NCBI RefSeq assembly: GCF_009363855.1
Contig: NZ_CP045423.1
Span: 620,001-684,000 of the forward strand
Direction of reading: 5' to 3'
DNA length: 64,000 bases
Source of the DNA: Microvirga thermotolerans
Lineage (GTDB): Bacteria; Pseudomonadota; Alphaproteobacteria; Rhizobiales; Beijerinckiaceae
Each line of letters starts with the position of its first letter. The stretch's first letter is position 1. The translations under genes were made by a program, and so were the position numbers. The notes under the pieces were generated by a model. That model had not been told where the DNA came from. It saw nothing but the letters and a program-made list of their open reading frames with translations, and made no database searches. Of this stretch, positions 8,338 to 19,445 are shown piece after piece.

Positions 8338-8374
8338 GATCGTCCCGGGCGGCGGCACGCCGCCCGGGACGATC
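8338..8374 (+). terminator. Strong intercistronic hairpin between ugpB and ugpA
   Basis: A perfect 16-bp stem (8338-8353 with 8359-8374) with a 5-base loop begins 17 bases after the ugpB stop. Only two T residues follow, so it is more likely an mRNA-stabilising or partial attenuation element that lets ugpB be made in excess than a full terminator. Confidence 0.7.
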
Positions 8375-8432
8375 TTATGAATCGACCGCGACCCAGGGAT
8401 GTCCCCTGCTCGCCACCGGATGCCCGAGCGCG

Positions 8433-9314
8433 ATGGAAAAACGAGCCTTCTTCTCCAGCAAGATCCTGCCCTATGCGCTGCTTCTTCCGCAGCTCGCGAT
8501 CACGGTCATCTTCTTCTATCTGCCTGCCAGCCAGGCCGTCTGGCAGTCCTTCCTGCTCGAGGATGCCTTCGGCCTCTCGAGCGAGTTCGTCGGGTTCGAG
8601 AACTATCGCCTGCTCTTCCAGCAGCCCGAGTACTACCGGGCCATGGTGACGACGCTGGTGTTCTCCTCCTCCGTCGCGATCCTGTCCCTCTCCTGCGCCC
8701 TGCTCCTCGCGACCCAGGCCGACAAGCAGCTGCGCGGAGGCGAGGGCTACAAGACCCTTCTCATCTGGCCCTACGCGGTCGCTCCGGCCATCGCGGGCGT
8801 CCTGTGGATCTTCATGTTCCATCCAACCCTGGGCACCCTGTCCCGCCCCATCAAGGCCATGGGCATCGACTGGAGCCCGATGCTCAACGCGAAGCATGCC
8901 ATGATCCTCCTGGTGCTCTCGGCCACCTGGAAACAGATCAGCTACAACTTCCTGTTCTTCCTCGCCGGGCTGCAGGCGATTCCGAAGAGCGTGATCGAGG
9001 CTGCGGCCATCGACGGATCGGGGCCCGTCCGGCGGTTCTGGACCATCGTGTTCCCGCTCCTCTCGCCCACGACCTTCTTCCTCATCGTGGTGAACATCGT
9101 CTACGTCTTCTTCGACACGTTCGGCATCATCGATGCCGTGACCGGCGGCGGCCCGGCCGGCCAGACGACCACCCTCGTCTACAAGGTCTATGCGGACGGC
9201 CGTCTCGGCGGCGATCTCGGCGGCTCGGCGGCGCAATCGGTGATCCTCATGATCATCGTGATCGCGCTCACCGCCGTCCAATTCCGTTATGTCGAGCGTA
9301 AGGTGCAATACTGA
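8433..9314 (+). CDS. ugpA: sn-glycerol-3-phosphate ABC transporter permease UgpA
   Basis: A 293-residue inner-membrane permease with about six membrane segments, the first at residues about 13-33 ([20 protein letters not shown]). The cytoplasmic EAA loop that contacts the ATPase is visible as [22 protein letters not shown]. Length and order (ugpB-A-E-C) match UgpA. Its stop overlaps the start of ugpE by one base (TGATG), implying translational coupling. Confidence 0.93.
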   Translation: MEKRAFFSSKILPYALLLPQLAITVIFFYLPASQAVWQSFLLEDAFGLSSEFVGFENYRLLFQQPEYYRAMVTTLVFSSSVAILSLSCALLLATQADKQLRGGEGYKTLLIWPYAVAPAIAGVLWIFMFHPTLGTLSRPIKAMGIDWSPMLNAKHAMILLVLSATWKQISYNFLFFLAGLQAIPKSVIEAAAIDGSGPVRRFWTIVFPLLSPTTFFLIVVNIVYVFFDTFGIIDAVTGGGPAGQTTTLVYKVYADGRLGGDLGGSAAQSVILMIIVIALTAVQFRYVERKVQY

Positions 9315-10162
9315 TGGTCGAGAACAGACGCTACCGCAATCTCCTGGCCTATCTCGTCCTGACCGTCGGCGTCGTCATCGTCGCCTTCCCGGTCTATCTG
9401 GCGATCCTGGCCTCGACCTTCGATGCGGCAACCATCATCAACGGCAACATGCCGCTCGTCCCGGGCGACCAGGCCGCGGAGAACTACTACCGGACGATCT
9501 TCGTCGGAGCCTCGCGCACGTCGCGCGAGCCGGTGGGCCTCATGATGATGAATTCCTTCATCATGGCGATCGGGATCGCGGTCGGCAAAATCGTGATCTC
9601 GATCCTGTCCGCCTTCGCGGTGGTATACTTCCGCTTCCCGCTGCGGATGACGGCGTTCTGGGTGATCTTCATCACCCTCATGCTGCCGGTGGAGGTCCGC
9701 ATCTACCCGACCTACAAGATCGTCGCCGATCTCGGGCTGCTGGACACCTATACGGGCCTCATCCTTCCGCTCATCGCCTCCGCGACGGGCACGCTGCTGT
9801 TCCGGCAGTTCTTCATGACCATCCCGGACGAGCTTCTGGAGGCGTCCAAGATCGACGGCGCCGGTCCGTTCCGGTTCTTCAAGGACACTCTTCTTCCGCT
9901 GTCCCTGACGACGATCGCGGCGCTGTTCGTCATCCAGTTCATCTACGGCTGGAACCAGTATCTCTGGCCGCTGCTGATCACCACGAAGAGCTCGATGCAG
10001 ACCATCGTGATCGGCATCAAGAAGATGATCACGACCCAGGATGCGCTGACCGAGTGGCAGATCGCGATGACGACGGCCGTTCTGGCCATGGTGCCCCCCG
10101 TGCTGGTGGTGGTCTTCATGCAGCGCCTCTTCGTGAAGGGCCTCGTGGAGACGGAGAAATAA
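9314..10162 (+). CDS. ugpE: sn-glycerol-3-phosphate ABC transporter permease UgpE
   Basis: A 282-residue permease of the MalG/UgpE type, with an N-terminal membrane segment (residues about 10-32) and four or five more. The EAA loop is EASKIDGAGPFRFFKDTLLP. The phrase YGWNQYLWPLLIT near residue 215 is typical of UgpE. It forms the membrane channel with UgpA. A gap of about 107 bases separates it from ugpC on the same strand; I found no clear terminator there. Confidence 0.93.
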   Translation: MVENRRYRNLLAYLVLTVGVVIVAFPVYLAILASTFDAATIINGNMPLVPGDQAAENYYRTIFVGASRTSREPVGLMMMNSFIMAIGIAVGKIVISILSAFAVVYFRFPLRMTAFWVIFITLMLPVEVRIYPTYKIVADLGLLDTYTGLILPLIASATGTLLFRQFFMTIPDELLEASKIDGAGPFRFFKDTLLPLSLTTIAALFVIQFIYGWNQYLWPLLITTKSSMQTIVIGIKKMITTQDALTEWQIAMTTAVLAMVPPVLVVVFMQRLFVKGLVETEK

Positions 10163-10269
10163 GCAACAGGGCCGGAGCGCCGGTCTCCCTCCCCGGAGGC
10201 GGCGCAGGGTCTGACGACGGATGCATCTCGGGTCCGGCAGGGCGCGAGTCGATTTGAAGGAATGAGACG

Positions 10270-11346
<1,077 letters not shown>

Positions 11347-11408
11347 CGGTTTCAGGCTTCCATCCCCTCAAGGCAGGTAAACCGGGTCGAGGCCTCGTCC
11401 TCTGCAGG

Positions 11409-11434
11409 GCCCGCCGGTCGCCCGGCGGGCTTTC
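11409..11434 (+). terminator. Probable terminator of the ugp operon
   Basis: A perfect 9-bp stem (11409-11417 with 11422-11430, TCGC loop) is followed by TTTC, 63 bases after the ugpC stop. The T-tract is short, so efficiency is uncertain. Confidence 0.55.
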
Positions 11435-11502
11435 GGCGCTCCGGTTCCTGTTGCGCCCGGCGGACGGCATCGCTATCCCTCGAAGAAACGCGAGGGTGAA
11501 GC

Positions 11503-13134
11503 ATGACGGTCAAGATCGACGGAGCCGGGCTCAGGATCGGCGATGTGGCGCGCGTGGCGCGTCCCAATGGAAAAGGGCGTTTCGAGAAGGCCGTTTTGCA
11601 TCCTCAGGCCCGCGAGCGGATCGCGGCCACGCGGGACTACATCGACCGCCACTGGATGCACGACGATGCCCCGCTCATGTACGCCTTCAACACGGGTGTC
11701 GGGCTGTTCAAGGACCAGCGGGTCCTCATCGCCGACATGGCGGCCTACCAGCGCAAGACGGTCTATGCCCATGCCACCGGAATCGGGGAGCCGTTCCCGG
11801 AGGACGTGACCCGGGCCATGATGCTGCTGCGCGCCAACGCCTTCGCCTCCAATTACTCCGGCCCCCGCGTCGAGCTGGTGGAGAGGCTGATCGATTTCCT
11901 CAATGCCGGGCTGCACCCGGTCGTGCCGCAGAAGGGGTCGGTGGGCGCCTCGGGCGATCTGGCCCCGCTCGCCCACATGGCCGGCGCGGTCTGCGGCTTC
12001 GCCGAGGCGGAAATGATCTACAAGGGGCGCCGCATGCCGGCGCGGGAGGCCATCGCGAAAGCGGGCTTCGACCCGGATTTCGAACTCGGCGCGAAGGATG
12101 CCTCCGCCCTCATCAACGGGTCGACCACCTCCCTCGCCCTGGGCGTGCTGGCAACCTACGACGCCCGCCGTCTCCTCAAGCAGGCCGACATCGCCATGTG
12201 CCTCTCCCTCGAGGCGATGCGCGGAGAACTCGCGGCGTTCGACCCGCGGGTCCACAAGGCACGGCCTCATCCCGGGCAGGCGCGGATCGCGCGGAACCTG
12301 CTGCGCATTCTCGAAGGCACCCGGCGCTGCTCCCAGGCCGCGCGCGACGTGGTCTTCCCCGACGAGTCGCGCCAGCCCGGCACTCCGGCTTCGCCGCGGG
12401 TGCAGGACGTCTACTCCCTGCGGTGCACGCCGCAGGTCCACGGCCCCGCCGTCGAGGCGGTGGACTATGTGGAGCGGATCGTCGGGACGGAGATCAACTC
12501 CGCGACGGACAATCCATTGATCTTCGACGATGGACAGGGCGGCTACGTGTCCATTTCCGGCGGCCACTTCCACGGTCAGTACGTGGCGCAGGCGATGGAT
12601 CTGCTGGCGATCGCCATGACGGATCTCGGCGCCATCTCCGAGCGCCGGCTCGCGCGGCTCATCGACCCCACGATGTCCTACGGGCTCCCGCGCAACCTCC
12701 TCGCGGGCAAGCGCGGGCTCAATACGGGCTTCGCCACCGTGCAGTGCTCCATGTCGGCGCTCGTGATGGAGAACCGCGGGCTCGCCACGCCCGGCTCGGT
12801 CGACTCCATTCCCGGCAAGTCCAATGCCGAGGACCATGTGTCGAACTCGACCTGGTGCGGGCGGAAGGCGCGGACGGTGGTGGAGAACGTGGAGCAGATC
12901 GTGGCAGGAGAGCTCCTCATGGCAGCCCAGGCGCTCACGCTCGTGGAGCCGCTCGCCAAGGATTATCCCCTCGGCAAGGGAACGGCTGCCGCGCTCGAGG
13001 CGATCAGGGCCGTCATCCCGCCGGCCCTGGACGGCGACCGCTGGTATGCGACCGAGATGCGCCAGGCGCTCGAACTCGTACGCTCCGGCGCCATCGTGGA
13101 GGCGGTGGAGAGCGCGGTCGGGACTCTCGAGTGA
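11503..13134 (+). CDS. hutH: Aromatic amino acid ammonia-lyase, probable histidine ammonia-lyase
   Basis: A 543-residue MIO-family lyase. The Ala149-Ser150-Gly151 triad in GSVGASGDLAPLAH forms the MIO cofactor. Tyr60 in YAFNTGVG is the conserved catalytic Tyr. The substrate-selectivity site reads YAHATGIGEP with His90 where histidine ammonia-lyases have Ser-His, and not the His-Leu or Phe-Leu of tyrosine or phenylalanine lyases. This supports histidine to urocanate plus ammonia. No hutU, hutI or hutG lies nearby, which is unusual, so it may be a second copy or act on another substrate. It is about 30 residues longer than typical HutH. Confidence 0.82.
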   Translation: MTVKIDGAGLRIGDVARVARPNGKGRFEKAVLHPQARERIAATRDYIDRHWMHDDAPLMYAFNTGVGLFKDQRVLIADMAAYQRKTVYAHATGIGEPFPEDVTRAMMLLRANAFASNYSGPRVELVERLIDFLNAGLHPVVPQKGSVGASGDLAPLAHMAGAVCGFAEAEMIYKGRRMPAREAIAKAGFDPDFELGAKDASALINGSTTSLALGVLATYDARRLLKQADIAMCLSLEAMRGELAAFDPRVHKARPHPGQARIARNLLRILEGTRRCSQAARDVVFPDESRQPGTPASPRVQDVYSLRCTPQVHGPAVEAVDYVERIVGTEINSATDNPLIFDDGQGGYVSISGGHFHGQYVAQAMDLLAIAMTDLGAISERRLARLIDPTMSYGLPRNLLAGKRGLNTGFATVQCSMSALVMENRGLATPGSVDSIPGKSNAEDHVSNSTWCGRKARTVVENVEQIVAGELLMAAQALTLVEPLAKDYPLGKGTAAALEAIRAVIPPALDGDRWYATEMRQALELVRSGAIVEAVESAVGTLE

Positions 13135-13138
13135 GGCG

Positions 13139-13167
13139 GGCAAGGGCCCGGGACAAGGACCCTTGCC
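13139..13167. terminator. Hairpin between convergent genes
   Basis: An 8-bp stem (13139-13146 with 13160-13167) with a 13-base loop sits in the gap of about 43 bases between the convergent hutH and small secreted protein genes, where a bidirectional terminator would be expected. No T-run is present. Confidence 0.35.
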
Positions 13168-13177
13168 GATGTGCCGG

Positions 13178-13480
13178 TCAGCGGCAGCGGCGGATGGTGC
13201 GGTACACGACGCTGCCGTTCGGCCGCACGACGCGCTCGCGGATCATGCGGCAGGGGCCCGGCCGGTACCATCCGGGCCGCACGCCGCAATCGCGCACGGT
13301 GCGATAGACGACGCGTCCGTTCGGCCGCACGGTTCGCACGTGACGCGTCACGCAAGCGACGTTCTCCACGAGGGACGGCGCTTGCACCTGGGCCCCGTTG
13401 AAGCGGGCCTGCGCCTCTGGCGCAGCAAAGAACCCCAGGCCTAGAGCGGCGGCGAAAGCCGGGAGGAGAATGGCTCGCAT
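13178..13480 (-). CDS. Small secreted protein with duplicated Cys-bounded repeat
   Basis: A 100-residue protein with a signal peptide (hydrophobic residues about 4-20, cleavage near AQA, residue 25). The mature part contains two copies of a 23-residue unit, residues 43-65 and 77-99, each starting and ending with Cys and sharing the core VRPNGxVVYRTxRxC. The four Cys (43, 65, 77, 99) could form disulfides in the periplasm. It is strongly basic. The start has AGGA about 8 bases upstream. I do not recognise a named family and do not assign a function. Confidence 0.7.
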   Translation of the reverse strand: MRAILLPAFAAALGLGFFAAPEAQARFNGAQVQAPSLVENVACVTRHVRTVRPNGRVVYRTVRDCGVRPGWYRPGPCRMIRERVVRPNGSVVYRTIRRCR

Positions 13481-13560
13481 AGTCCGATCCTTCGGTATGT
13501 TGGAATGACGAACGACAACGACATGATGATGCCAAGGTTCCCGAAAGCGGGAGGGAGCAC

Positions 13561-14082
13561 ATGAAACCCCGCGTTCTCGTCAGGCCCGTTCGCGAGACGG
13601 ACGGCGTCGAACTCGTCGCCGCGAATCTCGCCAGCATCGACGTGCACGAGCCGTGGGTCTATCCCTGCCGGGATGCCGCAGGCTTTCAGGCCTACCTGGC
13701 GCGCAGCGATGGCGAGCGCTCGCTGGGATTCGTCGCGCGCGAGCGGGAGAGCGGACAGATCGTGGGCGTCGTCAACATCAACGAGATCGTCCGCGGGCTC
13801 TTTCAGAGCGCCTATCTCGGTTACTACGGCATGGCCGGCTGGCAGGGCCGGGGGCTGATGCGCGAGGCCGTCGCGCAGGTCATCACGCATGCCTTCGGAA
13901 CGCTCGGCCTGCACCGGCTCGAAGCCAACATCCAGCCCGGCAACGCGCCCTCCCGTGCGCTTGCGCAGCGGCTGGGATTCCGGCAGGAGGGGTATTCCCC
14001 GCGCTACCTGAAGATCGGCGGAGAATGGCGCGACCATGAGCGGTGGGCCATTCTTGCCGAGGAGTGGCATGCGCCGCTCTAG
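13561..14082 (+). CDS. GNAT acetyltransferase, RimJ/RimL type
   Basis: A 173-residue N-acetyltransferase of the ribosomal-protein-acetylating RimJ/L class: YLGYYGMAGWQGRGLMREAV gives the acetyl-CoA pyrophosphate-binding (Q/R-x-x-G-x-G/A) region, and GTLGLHRLEANIQPGNAPS followed by LAQRLGFRQEG is a signature of the group. It starts at an ATG with a strong GGAGGGAG site. Substrate is unknown; it could modify ribosomal protein N-termini or small molecules. It stands alone between two minus-strand genes; the 132 bases after it hold nothing I recognise. Confidence 0.88.
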   Translation: MKPRVLVRPVRETDGVELVAANLASIDVHEPWVYPCRDAAGFQAYLARSDGERSLGFVARERESGQIVGVVNINEIVRGLFQSAYLGYYGMAGWQGRGLMREAVAQVITHAFGTLGLHRLEANIQPGNAPSRALAQRLGFRQEGYSPRYLKIGGEWRDHERWAILAEEWHAPL

Positions 14083-14214
14083 GATGCGCTCTTCGCCTCT
14101 CCTCGGACAGAAACCCGGCTCCTGCGCGCGCCTCCGGCCCGCCGCAACTGACGCGGCGAGATTCCCACCCAGTGCGAAGCAGGATCTGATCGGGCGTGCC
14201 GGGCGACGCCCCGG

Positions 14215-15453
14215 TCAGGAAACGATCTTCTTCACCGTCTCCAGGAGAACACGGGCCGCGATATCCGCGTCCTCCAGGGTGATCGATTCCGCCGGGTTGT
14301 GGCTGATGCCGCCCTTGCAGCGCACGAAGAGCATCGCGACGGGACAGAGCGCGGCCATCGCCACGGCGTCGTGTCCCGCTCCGGATGCCAGATGCCGCGG
14401 CGGGATGCCCGCGGCTCGGACCGCCTCCTCGAGAAGGCCGAGGAGGGATCGGTCCATCGGCGTCGCCGGCGAGTCCATGAAAGGCTCGACGGTGAAGGTC
14501 ACGCCGCGCTTCCCGGCGATGCTGCGGCATTCGGCGAGAATGTCCGCCACCATGGCATGCCGCACCGCGTCGTCGGGAGAGCGCGCGTCGAGCGTGAAGT
14601 CCACCCGAGCGGGGATCACGTTGATGGCTCCGGGCGTCACTTTTGCCGAACCGACCGTCGCCACCGTGTCCTGCCGGATCGCTCCTGCCCGCTCCACGGC
14701 GACGATCATCTCGGCGGCTGCGGCCAGCGCGTCGCGCCGCATGGGCATCGGCACGGTTCCGGCATGTCCCGCCTCTCCGATCACGGTGGCGCGCGCGCGG
14801 CTGACGCCGTTGATGGCCGAAACGAGGCCGACGGGGAGCCCGTTCGCCTCGAGCTGTGGCCCCTGTTCGATATGCACTTCGAGATAGCCGCGGTAGCGCT
14901 TCGGATCGCGCGCGATCGTCCCGATGCGTTCGGGGTCGCCGCCGAAGCGGAGGAGAGCCTCCCTCAAGGTCGTGCCGCTCTCGTCCCGTCCCTCGAGCCA
15001 TTCCGGCCTGTAATTGCCGGAAAAGGCGTATGACGTGGAGAGATTCGTCGGGAACCGCGCGTTCTCCTCGTCCCCGAACGCAACCACCTCGATGGGGCAG
15101 GAGGGAACGATGCCCTCCTCCCGCAGCGCCTCGGCTGCGACGATCCCGAGGACGACCCCGAGCGTGCCGTCATACCGCCCCGCGTCGATCACCGTGTCGA
15201 TATGGGATCCGATGAGAAGGGCGGGGGCGCCCGGATTCGCGCCCTCCATGCGTCCGATCACCGAGCCCAGAGGGTCGATATGGGCGTCGAGCCCGGCCTC
15301 TCGCATGAGGCTCAGCGTCTCTTCCGCTGCAGAGCGGTGAGCTTTCGAGAGATACAGGCGCGTCAGGCGGTCGGGATCGTCGCTGTGGCGGGCGAGAGAG
15401 TCGAGCATCGCCATGGCGCGACGGCCGAGGATCGGGTCGTTATGGTTCGTCAT
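14215..15453 (-). CDS. allC: M20-family Zn amidohydrolase, probable allantoate amidohydrolase / N-carbamoyl-amino-acid hydrolase
   Basis: A 412-residue member of the AllC/carbamoylase branch of M20 metallo-hydrolases. Metal ligands are visible in IGSHIDTVIDAGRYDGTLGV (His84, Asp95), FGDEENARF (Glu129-Glu130), EVHIEQGPQLE and the C-terminal HLASGAGHDAVAM. The long middle insertion is the dimerisation domain. Members hydrolyse allantoate, ureidoglycine or N-carbamoyl amino acids, releasing ammonia. No other purine degradation gene is close, so allantoate as substrate is only the likeliest choice. Confidence 0.82.
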   Translation of the reverse strand: MTNHNDPILGRRAMAMLDSLARHSDDPDRLTRLYLSKAHRSAAEETLSLMREAGLDAHIDPLGSVIGRMEGANPGAPALLIGSHIDTVIDAGRYDGTLGVVLGIVAAEALREEGIVPSCPIEVVAFGDEENARFPTNLSTSYAFSGNYRPEWLEGRDESGTTLREALLRFGGDPERIGTIARDPKRYRGYLEVHIEQGPQLEANGLPVGLVSAINGVSRARATVIGEAGHAGTVPMPMRRDALAAAAEMIVAVERAGAIRQDTVATVGSAKVTPGAINVIPARVDFTLDARSPDDAVRHAMVADILAECRSIAGKRGVTFTVEPFMDSPATPMDRSLLGLLEEAVRAAGIPPRHLASGAGHDAVAMAALCPVAMLFVRCKGGISHNPAESITLEDADIAARVLLETVKKIVS

Positions 15454-15515
15454 GATGACGAAAGAGTTTCAGGAACCGGCGCCCTTCGCAAGCGAAAGCT
15501 GCGCCGGCCCATGCT

Positions 15516-16959
<1,444 letters not shown>

Positions 16960-17299
16960 GGATCGGGGTGTCCTCGAAGGTTGCGAAAAGCGAAGAGCAG
17001 GCGCGGTCGCGCCCGGACGGGGTGGATATTGTGCGTTTTGCCCCCTCCGTCAACGCTTTAGGCCGGGAGGCCGGCCATTTTGCGCATATTCCGGCCGCTG
17101 GGCGATGACGAGCGCCCCGGTGTCTCCCAGGGCTCGGGAGGGAGCGGCTGGATGGCCAGGCCGCAGCGTATCATGTCCTCCCGGACGCAGCGGGGGGAGG
17201 CATGAGAGATCCTGCGGGCAGACATTCCTGCCTTGCCAGCGCAGCGGCGGGGGTGCCACTGTCGCGGCCCCATCCTCCCTCTCTCTGCCGATTTGCGCC
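16960..17299. other. 340-base divergent intergenic region
   Basis: The region separates the divergent ferredoxin and amidase genes and must hold both promoters. A 6-bp hairpin (17061-17066 with 17071-17076) followed by ATTTTG is present near 17061. I see no convincing gene, Pho box or other regulator site. Short open frames here lack ribosome-binding sites. Confidence 0.5.
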
Positions 17300-18484
17300 A
17301 TGCTCCTCCCCCACGATCCCGCCCGCGCCTTCATGCCCTATCCCGCCGTTGCCGTTCCGAACGCGGAAAGCGGGCCGCTCCGCGGCCTGAGCTTCGCCGT
17401 CAAGGACCTGTTCGACGTGGCCGGATATCCCACGGGCGCCGGCTCCCCGCAGATGCTCGCCATGTCGGGCCTCAAGACCCGGACGGCGCCCACCGTGCAA
17501 AAGCTGCTCGATGCGGGCGCCCGGTTCGTCGGCAAGACGATCACGGACGAGCTCGCCTTCTCCATGAGCGGCAAGAATGCCCATTTCGGCACGCCGCTGA
17601 ATGGAGGCGCGCCGGACCGGATTCCCGGCGGCTCGTCCTCCGGCTCGGCCTCGGCCGTGTCGAACGGTCTCTGCGACTTCGCGCTCGGCACGGACACGGG
17701 CGGCTCGGTCCGGGCCCCGGCGAGTCATTGCGGCCTGTTCGGCATACGGCCGACCCACGGACGCGTCAGCCTGGAGAACTGCCACGACCTTGCGCCCTCC
17801 TTCGACACGTGCGGCTATTTTACCCGCGACGGGGCGACCTTCCTGCGGGTCGGCGAAGTGGTGCTGGGAGCCGACACCGAACCGCTGCCGGAGCGGCCCC
17901 GGGCGCTGCTGGCGAAGGATGCCTTCGCACTGCTCGACGGTGCGGTCCGGGAGGCGCTCCTCCCGGCGGTTCGCCGGGTCGAGAAGGTTCTGGGGCAGGT
18001 GACGGAGGTCGATGCGGCCGCGGAAGGGTTCACGGCCCTCTACTGGGCCATGCGCTATATCCAGGGGCGGGAGGCCTGGGCCGTGGACGGGCCCATGATC
18101 GAGCGTCTCAAGCCCCCTCTCGGCCCGGGCGTCGCCGATCGCTTCGCCTTCGCCAAGGAGGTGACCGATCGCCAGGTGGCGGAAGCCCAGGCGATTCGCG
18201 GCGCCTTCAAGGAGCGCTTCGCGGCCCTGCTGGGCCGGGACGGGGTCCTGATCCTGCCCAGCATGCCGGACGTGGCGCCCCTGCTGACGGAAAGCGACGA
18301 GGCCCTCAACGACTATCGCAACCGGGCGCTGAACCTCCAGTGCCTCTCCGTGCTCTCGGGCCTGCCGCAGGTCTCGATCCCTCTCTCAGGCCGCAACGGG
18401 GCTCCTCTCGGCCTCTCGCTTCTGGGACCCGCCGGGTCTGACCTGAGCCTCGTCGCGCTGGCGGCGCGGGTCGCCGAAGGGTGA
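17300..18484 (+). CDS. Amidase-signature family hydrolase
   Basis: The start is taken at 17300 (MLLPHDPARAFMPYP), giving 394 residues; an ATG at 17333 (MPYPAVAV) is an alternative. The Ser-cisSer-Lys catalytic triad is visible: Lys in FAVKDLFDV, the cis-Ser in PGGSSSGSASAV, and the nucleophilic Ser in GTDTGGSVRAPAS. There is no signal peptide. It hydrolyses an amide to acid and ammonia; the substrate is unknown. It is shorter than typical amidases (about 450-480 residues) with no visible frameshift. It is followed by the SMP-30/epimerase pair after about 80 bases. Confidence 0.88.
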   Translation: MLLPHDPARAFMPYPAVAVPNAESGPLRGLSFAVKDLFDVAGYPTGAGSPQMLAMSGLKTRTAPTVQKLLDAGARFVGKTITDELAFSMSGKNAHFGTPLNGGAPDRIPGGSSSGSASAVSNGLCDFALGTDTGGSVRAPASHCGLFGIRPTHGRVSLENCHDLAPSFDTCGYFTRDGATFLRVGEVVLGADTEPLPERPRALLAKDAFALLDGAVREALLPAVRRVEKVLGQVTEVDAAAEGFTALYWAMRYIQGREAWAVDGPMIERLKPPLGPGVADRFAFAKEVTDRQVAEAQAIRGAFKERFAALLGRDGVLILPSMPDVAPLLTESDEALNDYRNRALNLQCLSVLSGLPQVSIPLSGRNGAPLGLSLLGPAGSDLSLVALAARVAEG

Positions 18485-18563
18485 AGGGGCTTGAACCGGC
18501 ACGGGCCTGGCCGAGTTACGCCCAGAGCAGGCGAGGCGTCTAGGATCCGGCAAGGGGCCATCG

Positions 18564-19442
18564 ATGAGCCATCCCACGGTCTACCCGAAAGCTCCCCATG
18601 TGGCGGTTCCGAGCGCCTGCACCCTGGGGGAGGGAGTGGTCTGGGACCATCGCACCGAGACCGTGCTCTGGGTCGACATCAAGAGCCCGGCCATATGGCG
18701 CTGCACGCCCGCCACGGGACGGCACGGGCGCATCCCGGTTCCCGAGCCGGTCGGCTTCGTCCTCCTCACGCCCGATCCGGAGACGGTCGTGGCAGGCTTC
18801 AAGTCCGGCCTCGCCCGGTTCCATCTGGCGAGCGGCCGCTCGGTTCCCATCGTCGCGCCCGAGCCCGGGCGGCCCGACAATCGGATCAACGACGGGCATG
18901 TGGGGCCTGACGGCAGCATCTATTTCGGCACCATGCACGATCCGGAAACGGAGCCCACCGGCGCCTTCTGGCGCTGGGACGGCAAGGAGCTCGCCTGCTT
19001 CCACGAAGGAGTCGTCGTCACCAACGGCCCGGTCTCGAGCCCCGACGGGCGAACGCTGTACGCGACCGACACCACGCGCGGGACCATCTACGCCTTCGAT
19101 TTCGAACAAGGCCGAATCGGCAAGCCCAGAGTCTTCGTTCAGTTCGAGCAGGGCTGGGGACACCCCGACGGCATGGCGGTCGACGCGGGCGGCCGCCTGT
19201 GGGTCTGCCACTGGGGAGGATCGCGCATCACGCGCTTCACGCCCGAAGGAGAGGCGGAACTGGTGGTGCCGGTGCCCACGGCCCAGGTGACGAACTGCGC
19301 CTTCGGCGGGCCTGGAATGAGAACGCTCTACATCACCACCGCCAGCGTCGGACACGATCCGCACACCGACCCCATGGCCGGGCACCTCTACGCTCTCGAA
19401 ACGGAGACGCAGGGACTCGAAGCCGGCATCTTCGAGGGATGA
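18564..19442 (+). CDS. SMP-30/gluconolactonase-family sugar lactonase
   Basis: A 292-residue six-bladed beta-propeller lactonase. Metal-binding signatures are LGEGVVWD (Glu near residue 19), the RINDGHVGPDGSIYFGTM loop and SSPDGRTLYATDT with the catalytic Asp. Such enzymes open aldonolactones (glucono-, arabino-, galactono- or xylonolactone) to the sugar acid. The galM-like epimerase gene follows 3 bases later, so both likely act in oxidative breakdown of one aldose; which sugar is not evident. Confidence 0.9.
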   Translation: MSHPTVYPKAPHVAVPSACTLGEGVVWDHRTETVLWVDIKSPAIWRCTPATGRHGRIPVPEPVGFVLLTPDPETVVAGFKSGLARFHLASGRSVPIVAPEPGRPDNRINDGHVGPDGSIYFGTMHDPETEPTGAFWRWDGKELACFHEGVVVTNGPVSSPDGRTLYATDTTRGTIYAFDFEQGRIGKPRVFVQFEQGWGHPDGMAVDAGGRLWVCHWGGSRITRFTPEGEAELVVPVPTAQVTNCAFGGPGMRTLYITTASVGHDPHTDPMAGHLYALETETQGLEAGIFEG

Positions 19443-19445
19443 GAC

